From: Actinomycetota bacterium
Lineage (GTDB): Bacteria; Actinomycetota; Thermoleophilia; Gaiellales; Gaiellaceae
Reading direction: 5' to 3'
DNA: 36,613 nucleotides
Assembly: GCA_005884945.1 (NCBI GenBank)
Contig: VAYM01000126.1
Location: 1-36,613 of the forward strand
Positions within the stretch are counted from its first letter, which is position 1, and every line of letters begins with the position of its first letter. Position numbers and translations under genes: made by a program. The notes beneath the pieces are model-generated. The model saw only the letters and a program-made list of their open reading frames with translations, was not told the DNA's origin and searched no databases. Below are positions 20,930 to 29,508 of the stretch, piece by piece.

Positions 20930-22713
20930 GCGTTGAGCCTTTCTCGTAGTCGCCCCAGTGCCAGGAGCGGGAAGGCCAGCCGGTACAGGTGGTAGCGAAT
21001 CATGAAGTCGAGCGGAAAACCTGTGCCAGTGAAGTGCTGCTCGTCCCAGTCGCCGTCCGGGCGCTGGATCCGAGAAAGATAGTCGGCGGCCCGCCGCGTG
21101 GACAAGCGCTCGTGCTCTCCGGCGGCGACATACGCGAGCAGCGCCCACGCCGTCTGCGAGGGTGTCGGGGCGCCGCGGCCCCGTGAGGAGGGGTCGAAGT
21201 ACGACCGGATATCCTCGCCGAACGCGCCGCTGGGCTGCTGGACGGAGTCGAGCCACCTCACAGCCGAGCGATAGGCCGGATGGTCGCTCGGTAAACCGCA
21301 CGCCTCGAGGGCCGGGAGCGCCGCCCCCGTCCCGTAGAGGTGATTGACGCCCCAGCGGCCGAACCAGGAGCCGTCGGGCTCCTGCTCGGCGAGCAGCCAC
21401 TCGAGGCCGGCCGCGACCGCCGCGTCGTAGCCGCCTTCCGGCCCGAGCGCCTCGAGCGCGTGCGCCGTCACGTCGGCGCTCGGCTCGTCCGTGACCTTGC
21501 CGAAGTCGCAGAAGGGGATGCGGTAGAGCCACATCGCGTCGTTGTCGACGTCGAACGCGCCCCACCCGCCGTCGCGTGACTGCATCCCGACCGTCCAGGC
21601 GAAGCCCCGCCGAACCGCCTCGTCGCCGATCCCGAGCTCACGCAGCGCCAGCGCGACGACCACGGTGTCGTCGACGTCGGGGTAGAGGTCGTTCTCGAAC
21701 TCGAACGCCCAGCCGCCCGGCTCGAGCTCGGGCAGCCGGATCGCCCAGTCGCCGCGAGGGTCGCGGACCTCCTCGGCCAATAACCAACGCCCTGCCGCTT
21801 GCAACTGGGGATGCTCGGCGCTCACACCCGCGGCGCGGAGTGCGAGCACAGCGAGCGCCGTGTCCCACACCGGCGACTGGCACGCCTCGGGGCGCAGCCG
21901 ATCGCCCTCGTCGATCGTGAATCCCTCCCAACCCTCGACGGCCCGCCGCAGCGTCTCGTCTTCGAAGCCGTGCCCGAGTGAGGCGAGCATCAGGATCGCC
22001 CACACCCACGGGGGCTGGATCCCGCCCCACGAGCCGTCGGCCTCCTGGCGCGCCCGCACCCAACGCTCGCCGAATGCGATCGCCTCGCGGCGCCGGCCCC
22101 ACGGCCGGGGCGCCGGCCGCGACTCGCCGGGCCGAGCGCCGATCGCGCGCAGGTCGATGTCCGCTCCACGGACGGGACGAAGCGCAGCGGTCACGGCGAG
22201 CGGAACGAACGTGCCGCGCGCCCAGCAGGCGAAGTCGTACACGGAGACCGGCCCCGAGGCCGGCAGCAGCACGACCTCGGGCGGGATCGGGACGATTCGC
22301 TGCCATGGCCACTGTCCGAGGAGCGCGAGGAAGCACTTGGTGAAGATGCGCGCGCGAGGGATACCGCCACTGCGCCGGATGAAGTCGCGGGCGAGCGGTC
22401 CCGGGTCGACGCCCGCGAGCTCGAGCGCAACATAGGCCTCGATCGTCGTGTCGAGGTCGCCGGGGCCTTCGAACCAGATCGCCCACGTCCCGTCGTCGCG
22501 CTGTCGCGCGAGCAGCTCGTTCGCGATCTTGCGGTCGAGCTCCCGCGTGCGCAGCCCGAGCACGTGGTGCCAGAAGAGATGCTGCGCCGTCATCGTCACG
22601 TTGGACTCGAGCTCGCCCTTCCACCAGCCGTCGGGATGCTGCATCGACAACAGCCGGTGGACGCCTCGCTCGAGCGTGCGATCGAGAGCCGTGAGCTCCT
22701 GGACGACGGTCAC
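20926..22713 (-). CDS. shc: Squalene-hopene cyclase
   Basis: A 595-residue class II triterpene cyclase that converts squalene to hopene/hopanol at the membrane. The protonating DXDD motif is DVDDTVVV at residues 346-349, and QW repeats are present through both barrels (QRDDGTWAIW, QEADGSWGG, QSRDGGWGAFD, QEPDGSWFGRWG, QQPSGAFGED). YDFACWARGTFVPL near 159-172 and GRGAPTPSQTAWAL near the C-terminus are cyclase hallmarks. Slightly shorter than typical (about 630). The GTG start at 22713 overlaps hpnE by 4 nt (GTGA). Confidence 0.97.
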   Translation of the reverse strand: MTVVQELTALDRTLERGVHRLLSMQHPDGWWKGELESNVTMTAQHLFWHHVLGLRTRELDRKIANELLARQRDDGTWAIWFEGPGDLDTTIEAYVALELAGVDPGPLARDFIRRSGGIPRARIFTKCFLALLGQWPWQRIVPIPPEVVLLPASGPVSVYDFACWARGTFVPLAVTAALRPVRGADIDLRAIGARPGESRPAPRPWGRRREAIAFGERWVRARQEADGSWGGIQPPWVWAILMLASLGHGFEDETLRRAVEGWEGFTIDEGDRLRPEACQSPVWDTALAVLALRAAGVSAEHPQLQAAGRWLLAEEVRDPRGDWAIRLPELEPGGWAFEFENDLYPDVDDTVVVALALRELGIGDEAVRRGFAWTVGMQSRDGGWGAFDVDNDAMWLYRIPFCDFGKVTDEPSADVTAHALEALGPEGGYDAAVAAGLEWLLAEQEPDGSWFGRWGVNHLYGTGAALPALEACGLPSDHPAYRSAVRWLDSVQQPSGAFGEDIRSYFDPSSRGRGAPTPSQTAWALLAYVAAGEHERLSTRRAADYLSRIQRPDGDWDEQHFTGTGFPLDFMIRYHLYRLAFPLLALGRLRERLNA

Positions 22714-23945
22714 GCAGCCACCTGAGTTATCACATCGGACAACAGACGCGCAGCGGTGCGGCCTGACCGGACCGCGCTCTCCATCGTCGCCGGCCAGCCG
22801 GTGTCCGTCCACGCGCCTGCGCGCACGACGTTCGGACGCCCCGTGCGCGCGCCCGGTCGCAGGGAGGCGGTCCCGGGACGAAGCGCGACCGTCGCGTACG
22901 GCTCGCGCGAGACGCGAGACCAGACAACGTCCGCAGGCCCGAGGCGCGAGGTCACGGCGGACGCGACCCGCTCGACGAGCTCTCGCCCGCGCAGCTCCAT
23001 CAGCTCGGGGACGCCGCTCGAGACCACGGTCAAATACTGTCCGCGCGCCGGCGGGTTCCGCGTCAGTGCACCGCGGTCGAAGACCCAGTGCGCGTCGGTC
23101 CCGAGCAGCGCGGCGAGCGGCCGGTCGAGCAGCTCCCGGTCGAAGAGGAGGTGGACGCTCACGATCGGGGAGTCCTCGAGCTGCGGCGCATCCTCGCCGA
23201 GCAGGCGGGCCGACTCTCGCGGCGGCAGCGCGACCACGATTGTGTCTGCATCGACGTCGTCGAGGTCGTCGACGCGCTCGCCGACGCGCACGACGGCGCC
23301 CGCGCCCGCCAGCGTACGCGCAGCAGCCTCGCCGTGCATCGCGCCGAGCGGCCGAGACGGAAGCACGACGTCGGAATCGGAGCGCCGACCGAGCAGCGCG
23401 GTCCGGACCGTGAAGAGACCGACGGCTGCGTCCGCCTCGTCCGTCCGCAGGTTCAGCGCCGGACGGATGAATACGTCCCAGAAGAGCTCGACTGCCGAAT
23501 CGGACGCGCCGTGGCGACGCAACAGCACGCCGAACGTCTCTCCGGGCCGCGGCTCGGCGTTTCGGAGACGCGCCGTGACGAGGGGAATGCCCAGCCGGTC
23601 ACGCAGTGACAGGTGTCGGTAACCCAGGAGCGCCCGCATACGCGGCTTGATCTCGGCGGCGACGCCGCCTGCTCCGATCACGGACAGCGCGAGCGGACGC
23701 CGCTCGTACGAGCCGCCCGCGCCGATCCGGTCGAGAAACCGCAGGTACTCCGTGAAGCAGCCGAGCGCGATGTGCTGGCCGTTGTCGGGCGGCGGGGACG
23801 GATCTCCCTCGCGCTCCGGCAGCGTCTGCACCGCGCCGCCGAGCGTCGGCCTCGCTTCGAACAACGTCACCTCGTGACCCGCGTCCACGAGGTCGAGCGC
23901 GGCCGCGCAACCTGCGAGGCCGCCTCCGACGACGACCGCCTTCAC
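22710..23945 (-). CDS. hpnE: Hydroxysqualene dehydroxylase HpnE
   Basis: A 411-residue FAD-dependent amine-oxidase-fold enzyme that reduces hydroxysqualene to squalene. The N-terminal KAVVVGGGLAGCAAALDLVD (FAD binding) begins at residue 2; ALxD/F-type strand text FEARPTLGGAV follows, and the C-terminal RAGAWTDTGWPATMESAVRS is the second FAD motif. The start is GTG and overlaps the hpnD stop as GTGA; the end overlaps shc. It works with the adjacent HpnC and HpnD in the three-step FPP-to-squalene route. Confidence 0.94.
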   Translation of the reverse strand: MKAVVVGGGLAGCAAALDLVDAGHEVTLFEARPTLGGAVQTLPEREGDPSPPPDNGQHIALGCFTEYLRFLDRIGAGGSYERRPLALSVIGAGGVAAEIKPRMRALLGYRHLSLRDRLGIPLVTARLRNAEPRPGETFGVLLRRHGASDSAVELFWDVFIRPALNLRTDEADAAVGLFTVRTALLGRRSDSDVVLPSRPLGAMHGEAAARTLAGAGAVVRVGERVDDLDDVDADTIVVALPPRESARLLGEDAPQLEDSPIVSVHLLFDRELLDRPLAALLGTDAHWVFDRGALTRNPPARGQYLTVVSSGVPELMELRGRELVERVASAVTSRLGPADVVWSRVSREPYATVALRPGTASLRPGARTGRPNVVRAGAWTDTGWPATMESAVRSGRTAARLLSDVITQVAA

Positions 23946-24763
23946 CGGCGCAGGCCCTCGCCGACGATGCGCAGCTTCGTGAACGCCGAGAGATGCGGCG
24001 GCCCGTCGAAGACGTCGAAGCCCGCAGCCTCGATCCGCTCGAGCGTCGCACGGTACAACCCCGCAAACGTGGATACGCAGAGCGCGCTGCGCGAATCGAG
24101 CGATCCGAGCAGCTCGAGCCCGTCACGGAGGTACGCACGTGCACGCTGCGCCTGGAAGGTCATCAGCGCGCGCCACGCGTCGTTCACGCGTCCCGCTGCG
24201 ATGTCGTCCTCGGTGACGGCGTACGAGCCGAGCTCGTCCTGCGGGAGATAAACGCGCCCGAGCTCCCAGTCCTCGCGCACGTCGCGGATGATGTTGATCA
24301 TCTGCAGCGCCACGCCGAGCGTCTGCGCGTGCTCGACGTCGTCCGACCCGTACACCGCGACGCACGCGACACCGACCGCACCTGCGACCTTGCAGCAATA
24401 CGCGTGGAGATCGTCGAAGGTCGCGTAGCGGTGCTGCTCGAGATCCTGGAGACCGCCGTCGACGAGGGCGCGCAACGACTCGACGGGGATCGGAAAGCGC
24501 GACCGCGCGTCGGCGAGGGCCACAAGCATCGCGTCCTGGTGATCGTCGACGTTCAGCGCAGCGCCGAGCGACTCGAGCTGCGCGCGCTTCTCGGCGGCGG
24601 GGAGGTCGCCGTCGGCGATGTCGTCGACCCGGCGCGCGTACGCGTAGATGGCTGCGATCGCGCGCCGCTTCTCACGCGGCAGCACCATGATCCCGTACGC
24701 GAAGTTCCGCGCGCGCTTGCGCGTCAGCCGCTGGACTTCGCCGTAGGCCGCGTCGACCGTCAT
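23942..24763 (-). CDS. hpnD: Presqualene diphosphate synthase HpnD
   Basis: A 273-residue squalene/phytoene-synthase fold enzyme that joins two farnesyl diphosphates to presqualene diphosphate. Both Asp-rich Mg motifs are present: RRVDDIAD near residue 47 and IIRDVREDWELGRVYLPQDE near 161-165. RALVDGGLQDLEQHRYATF and YCCKVAGAVGVACVAVYG are family helices. A phytoene synthase is the look-alike, but the operon settles the call. ATGA overlap with hpnC. Confidence 0.94.
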   Translation of the reverse strand: MTVDAAYGEVQRLTRKRARNFAYGIMVLPREKRRAIAAIYAYARRVDDIADGDLPAAEKRAQLESLGAALNVDDHQDAMLVALADARSRFPIPVESLRALVDGGLQDLEQHRYATFDDLHAYCCKVAGAVGVACVAVYGSDDVEHAQTLGVALQMINIIRDVREDWELGRVYLPQDELGSYAVTEDDIAAGRVNDAWRALMTFQAQRARAYLRDGLELLGSLDSRSALCVSTFAGLYRATLERIEAAGFDVFDGPPHLSAFTKLRIVGEGLRR

Positions 24764-25554
24764 CGCACCGCTGCGAGCGCCAGTCGGACGCGCGACGGCC
24801 GTGGCCGTTGCGTGAACACGTCCCAGTCGGCGTGCTCCAGCGCCTCGAGCGCCGCGAGCCCGCCGCGCGCGAACAGGCTCACCGCACGACCTACACGACC
24901 GCCGATCCGTTCCTGCAGATCCTGCCCGGACGCGAGCAGGCCACGTGCGCGGGCCGCCTCGAACTCGAGCAGCGCTCGCAACTGCGGGCCGGGCACGTCG
25001 AGCCTCTCCACGTCGAACAGTCGTCGGTCCTCGGCCGGCATGTAGATCCGCCCGAGCTCGAGGTCGCGCGGAACGTCCTGGAGGAAGTTCACGAGCTGTA
25101 GGCCGGTGCACACCTCGTCGCTCGCGGCGACGAGCCCCGCGTCGTCCGCACGGCGCAGGAGCCCGAGGACCAGCCTCCCGACCGGATCCGCGGAGTGGAC
25201 GCAGTAGAAGCGGAGATCCGCCCATGTCTCGTATTCGGAGATGCGCTGGTCCATCCGGTTCGCCTCGATCAGCCGGGCGAACGGCTCGCGCGGCAGGTCG
25301 AACTCGCGGATCGTCGGCTGCAGAACACGCATCACAGGCCATTCCGGTCGGCCCGAGTAACACGCGTCGAGCTCCCGCTCGAGCTCGTCCAGCGCCGCGA
25401 GCCGATCGCCCTCGACCTCGTCGCCGAGGATGTCGACGAGGCGTGCGAAGCCGTAGACGGCCCGCAGGTGCGGCCGCAGCCGGCGCGGGAACAGCAGCGA
25501 GGCCACCGGGAAGTTCTCGGTCCGGGCCCGTCGTGCGACCGTGGCGACATCCAC
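24760..25554 (-). CDS. hpnC: Hydroxysqualene synthase HpnC
   Basis: A 264-residue squalene/phytoene-synthase fold protein that converts presqualene diphosphate to hydroxysqualene. N-terminal TENFPVASLLFPRRLRPHLRA is typical of HpnC; Asp motifs are LVDILGDE near residue 41 and LVNFLQDVPRDLELGRIYMP near 160-164. The GTG start at 25554 lacks a ribosome site but lies 6 nt after a -10 box. It is the first gene of the eight-gene hopanoid operon. Confidence 0.92.
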   Translation of the reverse strand: MDVATVARRARTENFPVASLLFPRRLRPHLRAVYGFARLVDILGDEVEGDRLAALDELERELDACYSGRPEWPVMRVLQPTIREFDLPREPFARLIEANRMDQRISEYETWADLRFYCVHSADPVGRLVLGLLRRADDAGLVAASDEVCTGLQLVNFLQDVPRDLELGRIYMPAEDRRLFDVERLDVPGPQLRALLEFEAARARGLLASGQDLQERIGGRVGRAVSLFARGGLAALEALEHADWDVFTQRPRPSRVRLALAAVR

Positions 25555-25560
25555 GGCGGA

Positions 25561-25590
25561 ACAATCGCGGCTGCGGCCGAGGCCCGTCAA
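25561..25590 (-). promoter_or_regulatory. Promoter of the hopanoid operon, probably leaderless
   Basis: Minus strand: TTGACG (25590-25585), an 18-nt spacer, GATTGT (25566-25561), then 6 nt to the GTG start at 25554. The same geometry precedes the gene at 18024. Confidence 0.5.
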
Positions 25591-25596
25591 CCGCTG

Positions 25597-25626
25597 TTGC
25601 ACGGCCCCTACCGCCGATGGTTCAAT
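25597..25626 (+). promoter_or_regulatory. Candidate promoter of the STAS gene
   Basis: TTGCAC (25597-25602), an 18-nt spacer, TTCAAT (25621-25626), giving an expected leader of about 60 nt before the GTG at 25694. The -35 box overlaps the region just upstream of the divergent hpnC promoter. Confidence 0.35.
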
Positions 25627-25693
25627 CGCACAGCGCGCCCGAGTGCTCGGACCCCGCCTGAGGCGCCCAAGACAACACGCGAGAGAGGAGCAC

Positions 25694-26056
25694 GTGGACC
25701 ACGGCGGCAGCTTGCGTAAGCCCCCAGTCATCGGCATCGAGGAGAGCGGGGACGCACAGGTGATCCGGTTGGGCGGGGAGCTCGACCTCTACAACGCCGA
25801 TGCCGTGCGCGAGGCGCTGTTCGCGGCGTGCAACGGCGGGCCGTCCCGCGTCGTCGTCGATCTCAGCGAGGTCGAGTTCATGGACTCGACCGCGCTCGGC
25901 GTCCTGATCGAGGGCCGGACGAAGTTGCCGAACCGCAAGGCGTTCCTGCTCGCGGCGCCGGGGCTCGAGACGAAGCGCGCGCTACAGATCTCGGGGCTCG
26001 ACCGACACTTCTCCGTCCACGACTCCGTGGACGAGGCGCTGGCCGCCGAGGTTTAG
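25694..26056 (+). CDS. STAS-domain anti-sigma factor antagonist
   Basis: A 120-residue single STAS domain of the SpoIIAA/RsbV type, which binds an anti-sigma kinase and frees a sigma factor when unphosphorylated. The signature is RLGGELDLYNA near residues 25-35, then VVVDLSEVEFMDSTALGVLI with the phosphorylated Ser at about 65. GTG 25694 is supported by GAGAGGAG just upstream. No partner kinase or phosphatase gene is adjacent, so its sigma system is elsewhere. Confidence 0.9.
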   Translation: MDHGGSLRKPPVIGIEESGDAQVIRLGGELDLYNADAVREALFAACNGGPSRVVVDLSEVEFMDSTALGVLIEGRTKLPNRKAFLLAAPGLETKRALQISGLDRHFSVHDSVDEALAAEV

Positions 26057-26072
26057 TTCTCCGCGGCCGAGC

Positions 26073-27500
26073 TCAACCGGGGATAGGCGACGGCTCGGGC
26101 GCCTCTTCGATCTCCTCGCGCCGAATGAACGCAAGCGTCGCGAGAATCGCGGCGACCCCGAACGCGACCATGACCCAGAACGACAGCGCGTAGCCGTCGG
26201 TGAACGTCTTCGGCGTCGGACGGCCGCTCCCGATGTGGCTCGTGAAGACCGTCGACGCCAACGCCACGCCGATCGCTCCGCCGATCTGCTGCGTGGTGTT
26301 GATCAGGCCCGAGCCCAGGCCGGCTTCGTCGTGGCCGACTCCCGCGAGCGCCGCGATCGTCACCGGCACGAACGAAAACGCGATCCCCACGCCGACGAAG
26401 AGGTAGCCCGGCAGGAGATCCGGACCGAACTTCCCGTCGACCGGGATCTGCGTGTACCAGACCATTCCGACGGTCATCAGCAAAAGACCGAGCGCGAGAA
26501 TCGGTTTGACGCCGACGCGCGTCACGAGCGCCTGAGCGACGCCGGCGGACACGACCGCCGTTCCGGCCGTCGCGAGAAACGTCAGTCCGGCCTTCAGCGC
26601 CGAATAGCCCAGGACCCCCTGCACGTAGAGCGTCAGGACGAAGAAGTTCGAGAACACCACGCCTCCCAGCAGGAAGGCGACGACGTTGGCTCCCGCGACC
26701 GTCCGGATGCGAAAGATCCGGAACGGCATCAGGGGCTGGCGCTGGACGCGTTCGATGACGAGGAACGCGAGCAGGAGCGCGACCGATGCGAAGAGCAGCA
26801 GTATCGTCCGCGGCGTCCCCCAGCCGACGAAGGGCGCACGGGAGATTGCGTACACGAGCAGGGCTAGTCCGCCCGTGACCGTGATCGCACCGAACGGGTC
26901 GTAATGGTGCTCCTCCATCTCGACCCGGCTCTCGCGGATGATCCGCGGGGTCAGCGCAAGGACGAGCGCCCCGACCGGGACGTTCACGAAGAAGATCCAC
27001 TCCCAGCCGAGGTACTTCGTCAGCACGCCGCCGAGCAAGACGCCGACCGCGGCACCGCTACCCCCGAGCGCACCCCAGATGCCGAGCGCCTTGTTCCGGT
27101 CCGCGCCCTCCTCGAACGTCGTCGAGACGATCGACAGCGCTGCCGGCGAGATCACGGCCCCGCCGAGTCCCTGCACCGCGCGCGCCGCGATCAGCACACC
27201 TTCGCTGTGCGCAAGGCCGCACACGAGCGAGGCGGCGGAGAAGAGGGCGACTCCGACCATGAACACGCGTCGCCGTCCGAGGAGATCCGCGGAACGGCCC
27301 CCGAGGAGAAGGAAGCCGCCGAACGACAGTGCGTATGCCGTCACGACCCACTGGATGTTTTCGCGCGAGAAGTGGAGCTTCGCTGCGATCGTCGGGAGTG
27401 CGACGTTGACGATCGAGACGTCGAGGATCGTCATGAAGAACGCCGCGCCGACGACTGCGAGGACGAACCAGCGCCGGGGATCGGGTGCGGAGACCGCCAA
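26073..27500 (-). CDS. MFS drug/proton antiporter, DHA2 (EmrB/QacA) family
   Basis: A 475-residue inner-membrane transporter with about 14 hydrophobic helices. DHA2 marks are FMTILDVSIVNVALP in helix 1, motif A GRSADLLGRRRVF, and a Gly-rich motif C (GGSGAAVGVLLGGVLT). It would export drugs or metabolites using the proton gradient; the substrate is unknown. The TTG start at 27500 is supported by GGAGGT 5 nt upstream. It lies 9 nt after the HisC-like gene, so it is in the DUF1326 operon. Confidence 0.92.
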   Translation of the reverse strand: MAVSAPDPRRWFVLAVVGAAFFMTILDVSIVNVALPTIAAKLHFSRENIQWVVTAYALSFGGFLLLGGRSADLLGRRRVFMVGVALFSAASLVCGLAHSEGVLIAARAVQGLGGAVISPAALSIVSTTFEEGADRNKALGIWGALGGSGAAVGVLLGGVLTKYLGWEWIFFVNVPVGALVLALTPRIIRESRVEMEEHHYDPFGAITVTGGLALLVYAISRAPFVGWGTPRTILLLFASVALLLAFLVIERVQRQPLMPFRIFRIRTVAGANVVAFLLGGVVFSNFFVLTLYVQGVLGYSALKAGLTFLATAGTAVVSAGVAQALVTRVGVKPILALGLLLMTVGMVWYTQIPVDGKFGPDLLPGYLFVGVGIAFSFVPVTIAALAGVGHDEAGLGSGLINTTQQIGGAIGVALASTVFTSHIGSGRPTPKTFTDGYALSFWVMVAFGVAAILATLAFIRREEIEEAPEPSPIPG

Positions 27501-27509
27501 CGAAACCTC

Positions 27510-28451
27510 CTAGAGTTCGCTCAGGGCGCTGAGCAGGATGGCATCGTCGTGACGGCCGCGGACGGTGATCCGGATGCCGTCACGATAAGGACGAACGGGG
27601 AGGCCGCGAAGAGACAGTCGATTGGAGACGTCGAGCGGATCGGCGAGCGGGACGGCGACGAAGTTGGCCTCTGAAGGGAGCGCGTCGAGGCCGAGCACGC
27701 GCAGCTCCGCGGCGAGACGCTCGCGTTCCTCGAGGATCGGCCGGACGTCGGGCGGCGACTCGAGACCCGCGAGGACGAGCGCGACCGAGAGCGTCGACAC
27801 CGGCGCGGGCCCTTGACGGCTGTTGAGCTCGGCCGCCACCTCGCGACCGGCAAGGGCATAGCCGACGCGCGCGCCCGCGAGCCCGAACGCCTTCGAGAAC
27901 GTGCGAACGACGATCACGCCGTGCTCGATCAGGTCGACGGCGGAGACGCCGGAGTATTCGAAATACGCCTCGTCGACGAGGAGCGGCCTCGCGTCCGGCA
28001 GCTCGCCCAGCTCGCCGGTCGGATTGTTCGGTCGGCAGCAGATCGTCAGGACCGGATCGTCGTCGCCCACCTCGGCGCCCGCGATCCCGACCGCGTTGTG
28101 GAAGAGCGCGTACGTCGGGTCGTTCGCGATCGCGACCTGATTCCCCGGGCCGGCGAACGAGCGCGTGACGAGGAGGATGACGTCGTCCGCACCGGCGCCG
28201 AGGACGACGTTCTCGGGCGCGACGCCCGCGTAGCGCGCGATCGCCTCCGCGAGCCCGGGATAGCCGCCGTGCGGGTACGTGTTGATCTCCGCGAGCGAGC
28301 CGGCGAGCGCTTCCGCGCCAACGAACGGCGGCACACCCGGCGACGTGTTCCCGTCGAAGCGGATCACGTCCGAGGCGGCGAGGCCGGCAGCGCGCGCGAT
28401 GTCCGCGGTCGACGGCGCGTCGTAGGCGATGAACGGCGGCGCCGCCCTCAC
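27510..28451 (-). CDS. HisC-like aminotransferase (class I/II)
   Basis: A 313-residue PLP enzyme close to histidinol-phosphate aminotransferase, which makes histidinol phosphate and oxoglutarate, with aromatic transaminases as alternatives. Visible: FDGNTSPGVPP, TYPHGGYPGLAEAIARY near 58-74, CRPNNPTGE near 139-147, LVDEAYFEYSG near 158-168 and the Schiff-base Lys187 in RTFSKAFGLAGARVGY. It is somewhat short (about 350 is typical). No other his genes are nearby. The start is GTG, 25 nt after the DUF1326 stop; the next gene is an exporter. Confidence 0.82.
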   Translation of the reverse strand: MRAAPPFIAYDAPSTADIARAAGLAASDVIRFDGNTSPGVPPFVGAEALAGSLAEINTYPHGGYPGLAEAIARYAGVAPENVVLGAGADDVILLVTRSFAGPGNQVAIANDPTYALFHNAVGIAGAEVGDDDPVLTICCRPNNPTGELGELPDARPLLVDEAYFEYSGVSAVDLIEHGVIVVRTFSKAFGLAGARVGYALAGREVAAELNSRQGPAPVSTLSVALVLAGLESPPDVRPILEERERLAAELRVLGLDALPSEANFVAVPLADPLDVSNRLSLRGLPVRPYRDGIRITVRGRHDDAILLSALSEL

Positions 28452-28476
28452 GGCGCCTTACTCGGGACGCCGCGGG

Positions 28477-29079
28477 TCAGGCAGCCCAGGAGAAGTCTGA
28501 CGTCGAGAGACCCGTCTTGCCTTCGTACTCGATCCCGAATGCGCTGATCCGGGAGCGCGTCGCCTCGGCAATCGTCAGATCCGAGGCAACCGGATGGAAC
28601 ATGCCTTGGAACCGGACGGGCTCGCCGGTCTCGACGCCGAAGGGGACGATGTCCTTGATCTCGAAGTCGATCGCATCGCCGACGCGGACGCGGTGGTTCA
28701 CGCCGTCGTCCTGCACCTCGATCGCCGCCCGCTCGACGCCGAGGACCTCGCCGACCAGCGGCACGAGCGCGCCCATCGGACCGCCGAGCTGTCCGCCGAA
28801 CACCTGCGCGAGCTTGTCGGCCTGTTCGTCCGTCGCGCGCTCGTCGATGAACATTCCCATGCGCCAGTTCCCGTCCGTCATCACCTTCGGCGTATCGGCG
28901 ACGACCACGACCTTGAGCCCACCGATGTCCGTCCCCTCGACTTCGCCTTCGCGAATGTCGAAGACGAGCGTCACACGGCAGTAGTCGTATGTCGCGCCGT
29001 GATCGAAGGTCGCATTGCACGGACAGATGAGGTCGCACGAGCATGTTTCGACGTAGCTCCCCTTCAGGTTCCAGGCCAT
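28477..29079 (-). CDS. DUF1326 family protein
   Basis: A 200-residue protein of the DUF1326 family, whose function is not known. The N-terminal Cys cluster SYVETCSCDLICPCNATFDH (positions about 8-27) contains CxC and CPC pairs and could bind metal or form a redox site. The rest is beta-rich (LVFDIREGEVEGTDIGGLK and others). The ATG at 29079 has GGAGG 6 nt upstream. It heads a three-gene operon with HisC-like and MFS genes. Confidence 0.85.
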   Translation of the reverse strand: MAWNLKGSYVETCSCDLICPCNATFDHGATYDYCRVTLVFDIREGEVEGTDIGGLKVVVVADTPKVMTDGNWRMGMFIDERATDEQADKLAQVFGGQLGGPMGALVPLVGEVLGVERAAIEVQDDGVNHRVRVGDAIDFEIKDIVPFGVETGEPVRFQGMFHPVASDLTIAEATRSRISAFGIEYEGKTGLSTSDFSWAA

Positions 29080-29149
29080 CGGTCAACCTCCATTCGGTCG
29101 TCTCGTTGCGAGCCTAAGCCATCTCGGGCCTGTGCGCGCTCATTGGGTT

Positions 29150-29155
29150 TAGAGT
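29150..29155 (+). promoter_or_regulatory. Candidate -10 element of the coiled-coil gene
   Basis: TAGAGT fits TAnnnT and lies 11 nt before the TTG start at 29167, in the short gap divergent from the DUF1326 gene. No -35 box or Shine-Dalgarno sequence is obvious. Confidence 0.25.
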
Positions 29156-29166
29156 CCCGTTCGCCG

Positions 29167-29508
29167 TTGCCCGATCCGCTGTATTCCGCACTCGCAGCCC
29201 GGCTCAGGGACGTGCTGACCGACCGGCTCTCGACCGAAGCGAAGCTGCGCTCGCGGTCGGAGGAGGCGGATGCGGGAATCCGTGCGCTCGAGGCGCAGAT
29301 TCGCGGCAGCGAGCGGCGTCTACGTGATCTGACGGGCGACGCCGCGAGCTCGCTGACCGAGATCGCCTCGGAGCTGCGCCGAGTCGAGATCCTGCGGCCG
29401 GAGCTCATCGAGCTCACGTCGCTGCAGACGGAGCTCGACCGCCGCGCGCGCGAGCTGCGAACGGAGTGGCTGCTCCGGCAGACGCGGTCCGCGCGCCCGT
29501 CGCCTTAG
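29167..29508 (+). CDS. Coiled-coil hypothetical protein
   Basis: A 113-residue, highly charged, almost wholly helical protein with heptad-like Leu spacing (RALEAQIRGSERRLRDL, LTEIASELRRVEILRPELIE, LQTELDRRARELRTEW), so a coiled coil is likely. No catalytic motif or membrane segment. TTG at 29167 is the only near start in frame that gives the whole helical region. Its TAG stop overlaps the TAA stop of the convergent cyclase gene in TTAG. Not recognised. Confidence 0.6.
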   Translation: MPDPLYSALAARLRDVLTDRLSTEAKLRSRSEEADAGIRALEAQIRGSERRLRDLTGDAASSLTEIASELRRVEILRPELIELTSLQTELDRRARELRTEWLLRQTRSARPSP

